Source: Firmicutes bacterium UBA5286 (lineage in GTDB: Bacteria; Bacillota; Proteinivoracia; UBA4975). Taken from it: 64,000 nucleotides of DNA. The translations under genes were made by a program, and so were the position numbers. How positions within the stretch are numbered: position 1 is the stretch's first letter; each line of letters begins with the position of its first letter. Below the pieces are notes generated by a model, which searched no databases, was not told the origin of the DNA, and saw nothing but the letters and a program-made list of their open reading frames with translations. Below, piece after piece: positions 61,938-64,000 of the stretch. Location of the stretch: assembly GCA_002408465.1 (NCBI GenBank), contig DHSM01000006.1:134898-198897 (forward strand), given 5' to 3'.

Positions 61938-62699
61938 TCAATATCCCAGCTTCGCCGAGATTTCTTCATTCATGGCCATCAGATCGGTAACTATCCCCTT
62001 GATCTTTTCATCATCCATACGCACCTTAGGGCCAGAGACGCTGGTTGCGGCAATAACCTTGCCGTTAATATCCCTGATTGGCGCTGCTACACACCTGAGG
62101 CCAAGTTCCGCCTCTTCATTGTCTACGGCATAACCAAGAACTTTAATTTTTTCAAGCTCTTTTTGCAGAAGGTTATAATCAGTAATTGTGTTTTCGGTGA
62201 AGGCATCCATCCCTTTTTTCCTGAGAATCTCATCTACCTGCTCCACTGGCATATTGGCCAGCAGCACCTTGCCTACACCTGTACAGTGAAAGGGCATCCT
62301 TTTGCCCACATTTGAACAAATCCGCATGGACTGGGTGCATTCGACTTTATCAATATAGACAATCTCCAAGCCATCAGGAACAACCAGGTGAGCTGTTTCA
62401 CGATGTTTCAACATGATTTGCTCAATATGGGGGCGGGCTATTTTTCTCATATCCAATTTTCCAAATACCTTGCCCCCGATTTCAAACATCTTTAAAGTCA
62501 GGGCGTATTTTCCCGTCTGCGGGTTTTGCTGCACATACCCCTCATGCTCCAGGGTGCTTACCAGTCCATAGACTGTGCTTTTGTGCAGCCCCAAAAATTT
62601 GCCGATTTCAGTGACTCCCATAGTATTATGATTGCTCAAAGCTTCGATGATGGCTGATGCCCTGGAAACTGACTGAATCAAATATTGATCTTTTGCCAT
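61938..62699 (-). CDS. IclR-family transcriptional regulator
   Basis: 253 residues. An N-terminal winged helix-turn-helix (about 5-70; 'TEIGKFLGLHKSTVYGLVSTLEHEGYV') and a C-terminal GAF-like effector domain (about 80-250) with the conserved 'RCVAAPIRDINGKVIAATSVSGP'. IclR proteins usually control sugar acid, aromatic acid or glyoxylate catabolism, repressing or activating on effector binding. It is upstream of and co-directional with the mhpD-F-E-ilvD genes. ATG 62699 preferred; GGAGG is about 11 bases away. Confidence 0.93.
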   Translation of the reverse strand: MAKDQYLIQSVSRASAIIEALSNHNTMGVTEIGKFLGLHKSTVYGLVSTLEHEGYVQQNPQTGKYALTLKMFEIGGKVFGKLDMRKIARPHIEQIMLKHRETAHLVVPDGLEIVYIDKVECTQSMRICSNVGKRMPFHCTGVGKVLLANMPVEQVDEILRKKGMDAFTENTITDYNLLQKELEKIKVLGYAVDNEEAELGLRCVAAPIRDINGKVIAATSVSGPKVRMDDEKIKGIVTDLMAMNEEISAKLGY

Positions 62700-62746
62700 A
62701 TGGCTCCCCACCTCCATCCATAAAACAAAATTAATGAAATCAAGTG

Positions 62747-62761
62747 TTGTTCGATATTGTC
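62747..62761 (-). promoter_or_regulatory. Operator-like element TTGTTCGATATTGTC upstream of the IclR gene
   Basis: Plus-strand reading. Matches the element at 61888-61902 in 12 of 15 bases, with CGA/TCG partly palindromic. Position is consistent with autoregulation. Confidence 0.55.
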
Positions 62762-62926
62762 GTACGCCGTTCTGATTTCTTGCTCGTTTATTCTATTCTA
62801 GACAAATCTTAAAATCCCTTCTTAAAAAATAAAAAACTTAAAGGGAAATCATGCCAGTACTGCCACACCGGGAACAGACCTTTGCTATCGCACTTTTTCC
62901 CCTCACTGCTTGTCCCAGCAGTGGTC

Positions 62927-63922
62927 CTATTTGAGGATGATGTCCACCAGCTCTTCGCTTGTAAGGTTGTTGTAATAATAGTCGATTGGCAGAGCAGCCA
63001 GGGCCTTCAGCAGCGCCTGTTCTTCCGCTTTTTCGCCGACGAGCAAATTCGCCACATCTGCCGAGTCCCCGCTGCCAAAATAATCTCCATGTGTGGAAAA
63101 AGCTGTAATTACCCCCTTCTCCACCTCCATGCCAATTTTTATTGTGCCGCAGCCCTCTACTCGCCGTTCCTTGCGGATGCTGTACTTGGGAGAAACCCCG
63201 TAATTCCACGCCCAAGTGGCATAACGGGACTGACGCAGTTCTTCAATTTCCCCAAGATCCAACCCAATCAGTTGGTAGGTGGCCATCTTTTGCTCCTCCA
63301 CCATGAACTGCCTGAGCACATGCCAAAACTGGGTCAATGTGATATCACCCTTGATATGTTCCCTGACATTGGTCACCCGGGCACGCACCGATTTAACTCC
63401 CTTGGACTGGATTTTGTCTTTCCCCGCCGTGAGAGCCGCCGCCACCACCGCCAGATCTGAATCAAACATGATTGTGCCATGATGCATGATGCGGCCCTTT
63501 TTGATGTACTGTGAGTTGCCGGAAAACTTCTTGCCGCCGATGGTAATATCATTGCGGCCGCTGACCTCAGCCCTAACCCCCAGTGTCGCCAGAGCTTTAA
63601 CCACCTGCCGGCAAAAGACGGCAAAATCCAAAGACTTGGAGCCCTTGGCATCGACGATAAAGGTATAGTTGATATTACCCAGGTCATGGTAAACTGCGCC
63701 CCCCCCGGAAAGGCGGCGGACAACCCGGATTCCATGTTCCCGGACATAGGCCTGGTTAATTTCTTCCAATGTATTCTGATGCTTGCCAACAATAATGGCA
63801 TTGTCATTTTGCCAAAGCATAAAGTATTCATTGCTCCTGGGGAGCTTGTCAAACACATACTGCTCCAGGGCCAGATTAAAATCCGGGTCGGTGCTTGGAC
63901 TTTCCAAGTAAACCATGCTCAT
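62927..63922 (-). CDS. lplA: Lipoate--protein ligase
   Basis: 331 residues. Activates free lipoate with ATP and attaches it to lipoyl domains (GcvH, 2-oxoacid dehydrogenase E2). The lipoate-binding loop is 'RRLSGGGAVYHD' at 69-80, 'KHQNTLEEIN' lies upstream, and 'ITIGGKKFSGNSQYIKKGRIMHHGTI' holds the conserved Lys. A C-terminal accessory domain completes an LplA-type protein. ATG 63922 has AGGAG 7 bases upstream; two further in-frame starts flank it. No lipoylated target is encoded nearby. Whether it belongs to the IclR array is unclear. Confidence 0.93.
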   Translation of the reverse strand: MSMVYLESPSTDPDFNLALEQYVFDKLPRSNEYFMLWQNDNAIIVGKHQNTLEEINQAYVREHGIRVVRRLSGGGAVYHDLGNINYTFIVDAKGSKSLDFAVFCRQVVKALATLGVRAEVSGRNDITIGGKKFSGNSQYIKKGRIMHHGTIMFDSDLAVVAAALTAGKDKIQSKGVKSVRARVTNVREHIKGDITLTQFWHVLRQFMVEEQKMATYQLIGLDLGEIEELRQSRYATWAWNYGVSPKYSIRKERRVEGCGTIKIGMEVEKGVITAFSTHGDYFGSGDSADVANLLVGEKAEEQALLKALAALPIDYYYNNLTSEELVDIILK

Positions 63923-63982
63923 ACCACCACTCCTTGCAGGCATGTTGTGACCTAATTATATGTTCTCGAACAAAAAAAGAAA

Positions 63983-64000
63983 GGGGCTGTCTCAAAATAG
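63983..64000 (+). mobile_element. Probable IS terminal inverted repeat at the window edge
   Basis: The last 18 bases read GGGGCTGTCTCAAAATAG. This matches, in my recollection, the end pattern of IS1182-like elements in Bacillota (GGGGCTGTCTCAAA). The transposase, if any, lies beyond the edge, so this is only a suggestion. Confidence 0.4.

Noticed and set aside
62838..63215. 125-codon frame overlapping lplA
   Set aside because: It lies in another frame of the clear LplA coding sequence and gives low-complexity, Gly/Arg-rich protein.
1..64000. tRNA, rRNA or prophage genes
   Set aside because: No tRNA-like GTTCGAATC arms with matching stems, no rRNA sequence and no phage structural, integrase or lysis genes were found on reading both strands.

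Overview
The window reads as chromosomal DNA of an anaerobic, Gram-positive, low-to-mid GC Bacillota, probably in the Clostridia-like lineages. The evidence is strong AGGAGG-type ribosome sites, frequent TTG and GTG starts, a T-box leader in front of tyrS, an ECF transporter, lipoproteins with lipobox cysteines, C_GCAxxG_C_C proteins and DUF3798. No rRNA, tRNA, CRISPR array or phage genes were seen. The species cannot be named from the sequence.

Layout. (1) 1-8.1 kb, minus strand: the end of a NUDIX gene, a SurA-like lipoprotein, and a tightly overlapping operon of a degenerate UvrD-like protein, an active-looking UvrD-like helicase, a free-standing RecB-type Fe-S nuclease and RecJ. Together these look like an unlinked AddAB/RecBCD-type end-processing machine. 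(2) 8.2-16.8 kb: an accessory block with an AT-rich MacB/FtsX-type ABC operon, a second ABC-2 operon, and broken ABC genes between and beside them. (3) 17-22.8 kb: housekeeping genes (a membrane-anchored Mrr-like protein, PepF, TyrS with its T-box, PlsC). (4) 22.9-32.8 kb, mostly plus strand: a DUF3798 lipoprotein with a complete CUT2-like ABC importer, ZupT, a DacF-type carboxypeptidase, a second membrane-anchored Mrr-like protein with a Pro-Glu repeat, and LysO. (5) 32.9-37.4 kb: a three-gene phosphorelay without a DNA-binding output, and Hsp20.

(6) 37.5-51.3 kb is a nitrogen-scavenging locus. It holds a hydantoin-racemase-like protein, a complete ECF transporter (S, T, A, A), diaminopropionate ammonia-lyase, YgeY, YgeW, carbamate kinase, a nitrilase-family amidase, a YheO/DauR-like regulator and two hydantoinase/dihydropyrimidinase-type enzymes. 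The ygeX-ygeY-ygeW-yqeA-hyuA set matches the clusters linked to anaerobic urate/purine breakdown. Carbamate kinase would recover ATP from the carbamoyl group.

(7) 51.6-64 kb, all minus strand: an RlpA-domain wall protein, a CoA-disulfide-reductase/rhodanese fusion, then a catabolic array running from an IclR regulator through MhpD, MhpF, MhpE, an IlvD/Edd-family dehydratase and two C_GCAxxG_C_C proteins to a GntP-family permease, with lplA upstream. No ring-cleavage dioxygenase is present. My reading is that the permease and dehydratase feed a deoxy sugar acid (or related dihydroxy acid) into 4-hydroxy-2-oxopentanoate, which MhpE/MhpF convert to pyruvate and acetyl-CoA. This is the strongest candidate here for an undescribed system. 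The last 18 bases look like the end of an insertion sequence.
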